Origin: Dendrophyllia cribrosa
Taxonomy: Eukaryota > Cnidaria > Anthozoa > Scleractinia > Dendrophylliidae
Reading direction: 5' to 3'
NCBI GenBank assembly: GCA_024195265.1
Contig: JAJLRJ010000004.1
Coordinates: 31,640,285 to 31,704,284 of the forward strand
DNA length: 64,000 nucleotides
Each line of letters opens with the position of its first letter. Position 1 is the stretch's first letter. The position numbers were made by a program, and so were the translations under genes. Shown here piece after piece: positions 58,075 through 64,000 of this stretch. The notes below the pieces were generated by a model that did not search any database, was not told where the DNA came from, and saw only the letters and a program-made list of their open reading frames with translations.

Positions 58075-61000
58075 ATATATATTGTATGCCTTTTTTATTG
58101 CTTTGCTCCTACTTATTAAGTGCCAATAAGCTAAACATTTATACTGTTAACAATGCACTGTTGTAAGTAAAAGTCTTATTGTCTTGTAAAAAAAAAAATA
58201 AATAAAAAAAAAAAATAAAAAAAAAACATTGTAACATTAGCACAACTGACAACTTAAAAAAAAATAGACAGACCACCCACTCCAATGTGTTCCCTTTGGA
58301 AAGACTGTTTAAAAACAACCTGGTAATTAAATACACTCAAACTTCTCAAACACTGACAGCCTCACCCAAGAGGGTGAACTGTCGGAAAAATAAATAGGGT
58401 ATAAAACTCTTATTTTGTAAAAATATGCACATTTACATAAATTTGGAGTTAATGTTTTGTACATGTATTTACATATATTTTGATGACAGTGACAAAGCAT
58501 GAAATGCACATGTCAAAAGAAATGAACAAATAGGCCATTCCTGTTTATATTTAAACTACTCGACAACAAGATGGGTGTGCAGCTCGAACTGTGAGCCTGA
58601 GTGTTTATTGCGTAAAGTCACTTGGTTGAATAACGTATTACAGATTACAGAACAGCCAACTGAAAAATGCCACCCATGCTATTAAGAGCCCTGTGCGCCG
58701 CCTAATACGAAAACCTAAAAACCCGGTAAAGCAAAACGCGTAGGAGAGGGGAGGGACAAAAGGTTGTTCCGTATTCACAAGTTGGCTCATAGGAGCCTTT
58801 CATCATATGAAAAGTTATAACATGACCGTACGGCCCCGCTGACGCAATCCTACAGAAAAGAGAATAGCAAGGTGACGTGAGCGGGGCCGGACGGGTTGAC
58901 GTAAGCCGGTCCGGAAAAAGCCGTCCGGCCCCGCTCGAGTTCAAGCGACCTCGCACTGCACGACTGTTCTTGTACTTTCTAGTCATATTATAAAGTACTT
59001 ATTGACTGAGTTAGGTCGGGCCGGACGGGAAAATATTTGGCTCGAGGTCATGGCGTACGGACCGAGCGCAGCTCCGGCCCTCCCACTCAGTCAATAAGTG
59101 CATATTATGCACGTCGCTTTGATAACAAGGCATAATACAACTCGAAAATGGCCTATATTTGCTGTGGTCGCACTATAGACTGGTGTCTATGTTACAGGTC
59201 AAATTTGAGTAAGTTCATTATCATATATTAGCATTGAAAAGAACAATGGAAAATCAAAATTAACCTGTAATCAAATTTGACCTGTAACATCTACATAAAA
59301 TTCTATTGTTTTTGTTACTCGGCTGAAGTGCTGATTATTCCCAAAAGGATTCGAAACACAAGAAATATGATGTTAAAAATGTTGACTCTCTTAGGGTCGA
59401 TTTCCACGGTACAACTTTGATGCGTGTAACACGCTCACGCCACGCTTATTACATGCTCTGCACACACGTTTTAGGATTTTTTTAAAAATCCTACGGCATG
59501 TTGTAAGCATGTCATAAGCATGGCGTAAGCGTGTTGCATGCAACAAAGTTGTTCTGTGTAAATCAGCCCTAATGTGTCATTCGCATTGAATTAACATAGT
59601 TATTTGTATAAGATTCACAGAGTGCAAGCAAATATAACAAGTCTTTATGATATTGTAATAGGAGTGGTCTTACAATGGTTCCTTTAAAAGTTTACAACAC
59701 AAATCCTCGTTACCTTAATATGAGAGTCCCTCTACCCCAGCACAAAGGTCTATTACGCTATTGCGGTATTTGGCGATTTTATTTGCGGTATTTATCGATT
59801 TTTTTTTGGCAGTATTGCGGTGTTCATAACCCCCCAATGTCCCCTCACAAAGGTCAGTATTTCCACGGAAACAGTACCTTATTGTTCGGCAGTCTTCCAC
59901 CCAAAGAAGCTGGATACATGATATATTTGCCTCCTTCAGCACTGGTATCGGCTGGTGCACATTCCCGCGTTTTTGGATCATGTTCGCTGCCAAAATTGTG
60001 TCCTGAAAGAATATTATAATTACAACTGTTAATTATTTTGCAAGTGCACGCTGATGTCTTGCTGGCTCAACTATCAGTGAGAGAAGAGAGACACTGCTGA
60101 TATTCTGTATCCTTGTAGAAAAGCCCTGACTTCATGGGGATGTTCCTTTTTCCATTTGCACCGGCCCCTCCACCCGACACACTGAAGATGGCAAATTTTT
60201 GCACATGGGGGATAGGATCACCTAGGTTTTGGGCAAGCCATGTTTAGAAATAAAGAGAAAAATACTACAGATTAACTTACCAATTCCTGAATAGGTTCCA
60301 GTTGTTGCAGGGTGGGATTGGATGAAGAAAAAGAAAGCAAACTATTGTTAACAGGTTTACAAATTCACAACATACAAGAGCAAAATTACTATAAAGGCTT
60401 GATTCGAGTTTAAAGAAAATCCAGCTTGCACTCTGGAATCCTTTGGGTATGTTGCATAGTTAGAACTAACTAATGAATTTGTGAATAGAATCCTGGGAAG
60501 CACTTTATTGTAGTGCTGTTTGTCTGTTTGTTTGTTTGTTTGTTTATTGTTTGTTTATTGACCTTCATTAGCTTTTGAGTCTGTGGATTTGATCATTCAA
60601 ATGAGCCACACCTTACAGTGTTCTTTATGATGCTGCACAAGGTGGCTCTACAAAATTTTCATGTTTTTGTTTTTAATGCTTTTCAAGGCAGCTCTAAATT
60701 TTGAGTCTGGGGATGAGATCTTAAAGTGTAACCATACAAATGAAAGCATTTGAGCAGTATGCACTTTCCTGTGGTGCTGTTTATTATGCTGTAAAACGTG
60801 GCTCTAACTTTATGAGTTTGTGGATGAAATCCTAAAGTGTGACCATTCAAATAAAAGCATGTGAGCAGTATATTCTTGTGGTGTTTATTTTTTTGATATT
60901 TTTCCCACTCTTGGGAGTGAACATGAAGTACATACCATGAGCAGTTATAATGTCTGCCTCTTCTATGAGCAGTTTCCTGCCCCGGTTTATGCTGCTACTT

Positions 61001-63641
61001 AGCCCAGTGTTGGGGTACAACCAAGTGTTGTTTGTGAAGTAATCTGTTAATGAAAAGTAAACAGAATAATTATCACTTGCAGGTCCTGAAGGAGCTATCC
61101 AGCTGAGTGTTAAGTCAGTTGTGATATAAGGAAGCCAGATTTCTGTATGGAATAATCTTCCTTCGTCATTAGGAAAGGAGATGGGAATAAACCAAGTGTG
61201 ATTACTGTACCTAAATGTACATCAGGGGGAGGGGAGATAGGTACAGAGTGTGAACGGCACTATATATATGTACAGTCAAACCTGTATATAACGGTCACCC
61301 TTGGGAAATGGCCAGGTGACCGTTATATCTGGGGTGACCGCTATATACAGGTTTCCTTAAAACTCTACTGGAAGTTAATGAATAACGTTTTTATGTGGAA
61401 ATAACAACAGCAACGTTCAAGATACGAGAAAAGGCCCCTAAAATGTCCGTGGTGTACTTTTAGGGAGATGCAGTATACTCGAGTTTCTCCTAGGTTTCCT
61501 TGTAGGAAAGGCGTACCACCGACGCTTTTACTGGAACAGTATGTATTTCAAGGCGAAAAAAAACTGTCATGGTTTAATGAAATTTCGGAGCTCGATCGAA
61601 GCTTGATTTCCTTTAGGACGCAGAAAAAAGGACGTTATAAGAGGTGAAATTCTAAAAGAACAAAATCACAGAACAACATCACACGCGGCATTTAAAAAGG
61701 TTTTTTTCAGTCAAAACTTAAGGTGGCTCGACTAAGTTTTTTGGCGACACGACATCTCAACTTTGAACGGCTTATACTTCACTGTCTGAGCTCAGTCAGA
61801 CAACCTGCTTCACACATATACTAGAGATGAAATGAACTTTCCAAAAAAGAAGATTTGATTGACATCAATGTTACCATAACAACGATCTGATGACATCATG
61901 GTTTTTGCAATTAGTAATTTTCTCAACATTTAGACCTAAACTTTTAAAATGACTGAATGCCTCTTATAGTCTAGATGTAAGTATTCAAGACTGTAAAGTT
62001 TAAAAAAATTCTATGAGAGCGTTTTTGAATAAAATTGGGTTGAATATTTCCATCAAAAATTTAAAAATTTGAATTACTTTCTGTTAATTCGTCAATGCCA
62101 ATATAACGTTTCCTGACAAATTGAAACAATATTTTCACCATATATTATTCATGTGCCATAAAACTACATTCCTTGACAGTTTCATCCTGTTTGCTTCACT
62201 AGATTTCAGTTGATGCGATCAGAAGCAATGTCTTAAATATGCTCATTTTCCTCACAGAAGAAACACTTTTTTTAGGGAACCATTTATTTAAAAACTAGTC
62301 GATGGAATTTTTTTGAATGTTCCCCATTCCCCTCTCCTCGTTTTAAAGATAGCCTTCTGGCTACGATATAAGGTCACCGGGTACGACATAACAGCATTCT
62401 GGCTACGATATAACATTACTGAGTACTGAGGTTATTCAGCGTGAAGTTGTGTAACACGGCTGAGTATTTTTACGAGTCAGTTTTTATTTTTTCGAGCCTT
62501 TAGGCAAGAAAATATAACAGATGACTAAAAATGCCCAGCCGTAATACACAACTTTTCGCTAAAATAAATTGTTTATTATACGACAGTAATCTCCTAAAAC
62601 TAAGTTTTTGAAACTGTTTTTCCAAGCGCGCGGTCAGGAGTGTAATAAGGTGTCATATATGCACTCGTTTTGAAGCATATTTGCACTCTAGAATGCTATG
62701 TCAAATAATAAAACATGACATCACCAAGTACGACATAACAGCATATCGGGTACGATAAGACAGTAAACTGGCAAATACGATACAATACACTATACGATAT
62801 GATCCAATAACATTTTTGTCCAGAATTCCGCTCCATAGACCTTTTGCATAATGGTGGCCAATTTATTTATTCTTTTATATCTATGTTAATTAGCCCTAGT
62901 GGCCTCATTTTAGAGTAAAAACTCTTTTGAATTTTGCACATGCTAACAAGGTAACTAGGGCTAATTAACATAGATATAAAAGAATAAATAACTCACCCGC
63001 CATTATGAAAAAGGTCTATAGCTATCTGTTGCAACCATATGTTGGACGCACGCGATGACATGCATTTGACTTGTATTACTTTGTAGTTGTATTTAGTATA
63101 ACATTTGTATTTGTGTGCGACCCCTGCCCTGGTAGCTACAATTTAATGAGCTGTTGAATAAATCTTGTCATGATTTGCTAATGGTTTGACCATAATTCAA
63201 TTTGGTGACTGTTATGTACAGGTAAAACATAATGAAATTGTGGATTTGGGAAGTCTAAAGGGTGACCGTGTCCGTTATATACAGGTAAACTTTACAGTAA
63301 ATATAAGGCACGATTTTTGGGAAGTTGTTCGGTGACCGATATTTACAGGGTCACCACTATATACAGGGCCGTTATATACAGGTTTGACTGTATACTTCCG
63401 GTCCGGGGTGAAATGAAAATGTTAGATAATGAAAAAATTTTGCAAGATAAGGGGGGGAGGGGATCCGCCACTGATAACTGCACATGCGATCTAGGGGAGG
63501 GGAGATAGGGACAGAGTGCGATCACCTTCAGTACAAATTCCTCCAACAGCATTTCTTTTGGGGCTAGCAATATGTAAAGTCTTGATATGTAAACAGATGT
63601 GCCAAACAATATTGTTTCCACTGGTGCATTCGACTGAATGT
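46835..63641 (-). CDS. ADAM17/TACE-like metalloprotease, partial spliced gene
   Basis: Seven minus-strand exons with consistent phases spell the catalytic, disintegrin and membrane-proximal domains of an ADAM17-type sheddase. Such proteins are membrane-anchored zinc proteases that release growth factors and receptors from the cell surface. Order: 63,641-63,526; 61,043-60,936; micro-exon 60,286-60,281; 60,002-59,878; 52,645-52,576; 52,421-52,292; 48,104-47,934; 47,045-46,835 (eight with the micro-exon). Phrases GHNFGSEHDP, GGKYIMYP, CGNYKKEVGEECDPGG and DSPCCKNCTYT align with ADAM17 rather than ADAM10. Signal peptide, prodomain and early catalytic exons would lie beyond 64,000. The stalk, transmembrane and cytoplasmic exons downstream of 46,835 were not found. 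The zinc-site codon order is problematic (see the micro-exon entry). Introns hold many transposons. Confidence 0.85.
47934..48104 (-). CDS. ADAM17-like exon: disintegrin
   Basis: 171 nt from CACTTTAG| to GACAG|GTAAGT. Reads DGYDSPCCKNCTYTNTAGEK then STCKAETRCDGTTYTCPKAP. The split Ser codon joins the previous exon. Confidence 0.9.
48860..49239. mobile_element. TTAA-flanked MITE in an ADAM17-like intron
   Basis: Termini ACACGGACCCGC and its complement GCGGGTCCGTGT, with partly matching inner bases (ACTACAAAAGG / CCTTTTATAG). Bounded by TTAA at 48,856-48,859 and 49,240-49,243. About 380 bp, no ORF. Confidence 0.8.
49244..51378. other. Intronic sequence, no gene seen
   Basis: Part of the intron between ADAM17-like exons 48,104 and 52,292. 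A GC-rich patch at 49,370-49,430 and (TAA)n at about 50,270-50,293 are the only notable features besides the minisatellite below. Confidence 0.5.
50486..50640 (+). repeat. 18-bp minisatellite
   Basis: About five imperfect tandem copies of GGCCGTTACTTTCGGGTG. The open frame across it (PLLSGG repeats) is a by-product of the 18-bp period. Confidence 0.75.
51801..52221 (+). repeat. (GGAA)n polypurine tract
   Basis: 421 consecutive purines, almost all GGAA units with a few GAAA interruptions (for example about 51,964 and 52,001). The less perfect purine-rich region extends to about 51,380-52,260. It lies 70 bp from the ADAM17-like exon at 52,292. ORFs across it on both strands are simple-repeat artefacts. 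Confidence 0.97.
52292..52421 (-). CDS. ADAM17-like exon: disintegrin start
   Basis: 130 nt from TTTTTAG| to ATGCAG|GTGAGA. Reads PRNIICGNYKKEVGEECDPG then SLCCTKDCKLKPGALC. CG....EGEECDPG and CC....C are the disintegrin Cys pattern. Confidence 0.9.
52576..52645 (-). CDS. ADAM17-like exon: end of catalytic domain
   Basis: 70 nt from CACACAG| to TCTCAG|GTAAAA. Reads IFSPCSKRRILELLRSKSQL then CFS, matching the catalytic-to-disintegrin junction of ADAM17. The 5.5-kb LINE lies in the intron just 5' of it on the minus strand, beginning 21 bp from this exon's acceptor side (target duplication 52,666-52,679). Confidence 0.85.
52827..53789 (+). CDS. LINE ORF1 protein (L1-type chaperone)
   Basis: 320 aa. 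A basic Ser-rich N-terminus is followed by a coiled coil (about residues 55-165; heptad-like LKSEISRLRYEFKEEIEGV and DLKSKLADEQEKIIALE). An RRM-like segment begins at YSRKENLRFMNIPEQ (about 163-177). The C-terminal domain contains PRPIIARFLCREDRDTV and YITQDYARAIQMERKTL. The arrangement matches L1-type ORF1p, which trimerises and binds element RNA. Intact, with no stops. Confidence 0.9.
   Translation: MMAKRTDSERSSPVQSSSPKRNRLRSDEMGVGNQPGISAASDPESFKLIMDKLACMDNRMEEHFGELKSEISRLRYEFKEEIEGVKTTLSDVEKSLEAAWDAIGDLQEITKTHSDFKKTCQSSLDKQRQDLDLLKDQKKFDSQQVEIQDLKSKLADEQEKIIALENYSRKENLRFMNIPEQNQENCADIIYEIIENEMNINAENIQFHAVHRVGKPRSTDDQSHAYPRPIIARFLCREDRDTVFRAKGRLKKSSTFKDAYITQDYARAIQMERKTLIKAMFEARGKGLNAKVVDRNLIVDNVTYRIDNIPDNLKPSTTAT
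54140..57928 (+). CDS. LINE ORF2 protein (endonuclease-reverse transcriptase)
   Basis: 1,262 aa. APE-type endonuclease: ITSLNVRGLGG (about 13), YMLQEVH (about 44), IIGGDFNLVMD (about 143), RLDFFLVS and QTDHSMI. Reverse transcriptase: SPGSDGLPADFYK, RPLTLLNCDYKIATKAIANR, DQTGFIKGRFIGENI, LLFVDFEKAFDSLEW (about 606), GVRQGCPLSPYLFIL and the catalytic QYADDTTFIL (about 707-716). A C-terminal zinc knuckle CTFCGKGSEELTHLFWHC lies at about 1,142. All catalytic Asp residues are present. The likely functional start is the first Met of this frame, 12 codons before the endonuclease. Probably retrotransposition-competent. Confidence 0.95.
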   Translation: MFLYTRNFNEIKITSLNVRGLGGSEKRREMFNWLRSKNMSIYMLQEVHCSFETSDLWSAEWGYKSLFCGFSSKKAGVCILFNNNFDLKISKTFMDDEGRYIICDLAANGKSITIANIYAPNDDNPNFFENLFSHLLDFQCEEIIIGGDFNLVMDIEKDKRGGLAKTHLNAQMVVKEFCENMDLNDAWRTLNPDCRRFTWRQRHPEIHCRLDFFLVSRNILSNVTLADILPGFQTDHSMISLNISSHTNQRGPGFWKLNISHLKDDDYIKLIKSTIEETQEEYQEDETVNPTLLWDMIKLKVREKSLKYSADKKRKTNNRETSLEKKIFILEKELENPILEEIQKKDIIENLEFSKRELEEIVRVRTKGAILRSKTKWYNEGEKNTSYFLNLEKRHFKLNTITQLKTSDDTFITSDKDILITCETFYRDLYKTRKPINGECEFFENVNTKKLDPFEASFCEGLLSKQECFEALKDMEPEKSPGSDGLPADFYKMFWNGLASPLLKALNYAYEAGNLSITQKRGIIKLIPKKDSDPHLIKNWRPLTLLNCDYKIATKAIANRLKKVIPKLINNDQTGFIKGRFIGENILLIDSVIKYAAEKNISGLLLFVDFEKAFDSLEWTFINRTLEYFRFGPSFTEWIKLFYRDIESCVLNNGWSTSFFKPQRGVRQGCPLSPYLFILSAEVLANAVRKSKIIKGIFVNNEEIKLSQYADDTTFILDGTKDSLSAAFNLLERFGSVSGLRLNYKKTEALWIGSNTGKKEKLFPEKDLKWPETKVKSLGVWLSTDPYITMKVNYREKLEKIRCVLNCWKYRRLTFVGKILVLKSLAASQLTYILAPLTTDDKTLKEINDLFYTFLWNNKGDKIKRNIMINDYGKGGLKMIDIFSYNKSLKTTWIKKYLDDENSGKWKLFLERELEKYDGKLIFSGNLNRKDTLETFHVTNPLFKELLCIWAEVNFNPQINSKQQFLEQPLWHNSLIRVDNKPIVFKQLISKGILKIKHLMKDQDKFFSFAEFRTTYNIQMQPLTFHGLISSIRSISISSKAVSNETDYEDFFSAFIKCIKANKLVYRKLVSLKSFNPEKSQTKWNANCEIDNCCKPDWIKAYTLAFSCTKSTKIINFQFRFLHRILPTNSFLSKIGIKDNPNCTFCGKGSEELTHLFWHCNKTASFWDDLLLWLKTKTLIPNDYQKNMAILLGLRPDNSRHYSVQLNLCFLLAKYFIWCCKIKETFLSIRGFLFVLSTQYKIELNATSNNNKKWAPLAQHLR
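58986..59098. mobile_element. Short foldback MITE
   Basis: Inverted arms ACTTATTGACTGAGT and ACTCAGTCAATAAGT, with GGGCCGGA / TCCGGCCC inside. Intron of the ADAM17-like gene. Confidence 0.6.
59195..59290. repeat. Small hairpin element
   Basis: TTACAGGTCAAATTTGA at the left pairs with TCAAATTTGACCTGTAA at the right across about 60 bp. Confidence 0.6.
59393..59572. mobile_element. MITE with about 28-bp inverted termini
   Basis: TTAGGGTCGATTTCCACGG at the left and its near-complement (TGTAAATCAGCCCTAA) at the right. Internal GCATGTTGTAAGCATG repeats. About 180 bp. Confidence 0.55.
59878..60002 (-). CDS. ADAM17-like exon: rest of the zinc site and Met-turn
   Basis: 125 nt from TTTCAG| to AATAAG|GTACTG. 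Reads GHNFGSEHDPKTRECAPADT then GGKYIMYPASLGGRLPNNK. It supplies the second and third zinc His and the metzincin Met-turn (YIMYP). Confidence 0.9.
60281..60286 (-). CDS. Candidate 6-nt micro-exon at the zinc-binding motif
   Basis: Hexamer GAATTG, bounded by CCTATTCAG and GTAAGT, both excellent splice signals, lies between the exons that end in the first zinc His and begin with the second. Including it preserves the frame, but the product reads H-G-I-G-H instead of the expected H-E-L-G-H. Shifting the boundaries one base (AATTGG) would give H-E-L-G-H but breaks GT-AG. Skipping it also preserves frame (H-G-H). Confidence 0.4.
60936..61043 (-). CDS. ADAM17-like exon: catalytic domain before the zinc site
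   Basis: 108 nt between TTAACAG and CATG|GTATGT. Reads DYFTNNTWLYPNTGLSSSIN then LIEEADIITAH. The final His is the first zinc-binding residue of the metzincin HExxHxxGxxH motif. Confidence 0.85.
62424..62720 (+). repeat. Penelope-like pLTR-type fragment, second copy
   Basis: Diverged copy (opposite orientation) of 36,405-36,770: ATTCAGCGTGAAGTTGTGTA, AAATTGTTTATTATACGACA and GCGCGGTCAGGAGTGTAATA. Nested inside the pogo-like element. Confidence 0.65.
62835..63019. mobile_element. Foldback MITE nested in the pogo-like element
   Basis: ATAGACCTTTTGCATAATGG and CCATTATGAAAAAGGTCTAT at the ends. Long internal pairing TTTATATCTATGTTAATTAG with CTAATTAACATAGATATAAA. About 185 bp. Confidence 0.8.
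63526..63641 (-). CDS. ADAM17-like exon: catalytic domain
   Basis: Ends TLHIASPKRNAVGGICTEG, matching the ADAM17 region before the zinc site. The donor is ACTGAAG|GTGATC, and the split codon completes GAT (Asp) with the next exon. The 5' boundary is uncertain: acceptors at ATTCAG (63,642) or about 55 nt further in (ATATCAAG) are both possible. The first about 19 codons align poorly. Confidence 0.65.
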
Positions 63642-64000
63642 CTGAATAAAAAAAATTTAAAAGGTCAAGAAAATTATAAAGGAACATAAGAATATTATAA
63701 ACAAAAAATAGAAAAAAATCTTCAAAATTGGGAGTAAAATAGTTTTATGATTAAGCTTAGAGCCAACATTGCTTTCAAAAATATTCACTCAAGAATTTGT
63801 TCTGTCCTTTTGTTGACAAATTTTACTATCATTTATTCATCGCATCATATGACGTTTTGACAGTGCTGTCACCTAGCAGTATGCAGAATGCCTGTTATAA
63901 ACTATTTGAACCTTAGTAAAAAAAATGCCTCAGCTCTCCATGAGTCCTCCTTGGCTCATTTGGATTGAGCCTCTGACCAGTTGTCGGAAAGCATGGTTTA

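Larger units (their letters stand above)
52680..58219 (+). mobile_element. Full-length intact L1/Tx1-like LINE
   Basis: 5.5-kb non-LTR retrotransposon with two long ORFs and a poly-A tail, flanked by an exact 14-bp target duplication AAAAAAACATTGTA (52,666-52,679 and 58,220-58,233). Both ORFs are uninterrupted. The 5' leader is GC-rich (GGGGGGATTGGGTCGAGCAT). The 3' UTR contains (TA)n at about 58,026-58,082. It sits in an ADAM17-like intron, antisense to the gene. Confidence 0.95.
61273..63390. mobile_element. pogo/Tc1-like non-autonomous element
   Basis: Termini CAGTCAAACCTGTATATAAC and its complement, flanked by TA at 61,271-61,272 and 63,391-63,392. Subterminal GGTGACCG(T/C)TATAT motifs recur at both ends. 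No transposase ORF. Contains nested pieces: a foldback MITE and a Penelope-derived fragment. It lies in the intron between the exons ending 61,043 and 63,526. Confidence 0.85.

Noticed and set aside
57954..58166. ORF with an Ile/Tyr run after LINE ORF2
   Set aside because: Produced by the (TA)n repeat in the LINE 3' UTR.
46835..63641. Assignment of the protease to ADAM10
   Set aside because: The Cys spacing and phrases after the zinc site (GGKYIMYP, EECDPGG, CCKNC) fit ADAM17 better. ADAM10-type insertions in the disintegrin region are absent.
63343..63687. Alternative 114-codon minus-strand ORF over the right-most ADAM17-like exon
   Set aside because: The frame giving TLHIASPKRNAVGGIC matches ADAM17 and joins the next exon in phase. 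The other frame is open by chance.

Overview
This window looks like nuclear DNA of an anthozoan cnidarian, most likely a stony coral. I infer this from the AT-rich sequence, the spliced genes, the dense nested DNA transposons and MITEs, and the mix of element types (ZNF862-like hAT, CR1-like, Penelope-like, L1/Tx1-like, pogo-like). No species call is possible from the sequence alone. One host gene is clear. It is a spliced ADAM17/TACE-like membrane metalloprotease on the minus strand, with seven recognisable exons between 46,835 and 63,641. It runs off the right edge, and its C-terminal exons were not found. Nearly everything else is mobile DNA or its debris.

Layout. 1-3.1 kb: no recognised gene. 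3.1-20.3 kb: remains of ZNF862-like hAT transposons embedded in a repeated module, including a nearly perfect tandem duplication with a 5,947-bp period. Each unit holds two hAT C-terminal fragments, a CR1-like LINE 3' fragment and a short chimeric ORF with its own TATA box. 18.7-20.3 kb: a third, diverged, intron-containing hAT copy. 21.5-30.6 kb: a possible 9-kb DNA transposon carrying a long zinc-finger, transposase-like gene of a family I cannot name. That gene is broken by several frameshifts and interrupted by a 1.37-kb inverted-repeat element whose ends carry splice-site-like sequences. 30.7-31.35 kb: a HIRAN-like fragment.

34.8-45.6 kb is a nest of elements. A 1.48-kb hAT-like element with an 8-bp target duplication carries a RecQ-type helicase fragment. 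Next is a minus-strand Penelope-like element (reverse transcriptase plus GIY-YIG) split by a mariner element. Next is a small hAT-like MITE with an exact 8-bp target duplication, inside which sits a 5.7-kb terminal-inverted-repeat transposon. The latter encodes one protein joining a DDE integrase to an OTU-type cysteine protease, with catalytic residues intact in both.

46.8-64 kb is the ADAM17-like gene. Its introns contain a Harbinger-like MITE, a TTAA-flanked MITE, a 421-nt pure purine (GGAA)n tract, an intact full-length L1/Tx1-like retrotransposon with a 14-bp target duplication, several foldback MITEs and a 2.1-kb pogo-like element. The strongest candidates for something new are the integrase-OTU element, the unclassified transposase-like gene, the splice-site-bearing inverted-repeat element inside that gene, the helicase-carrying hAT-like element, and a 6-nt micro-exon at the ADAM17-like zinc site.
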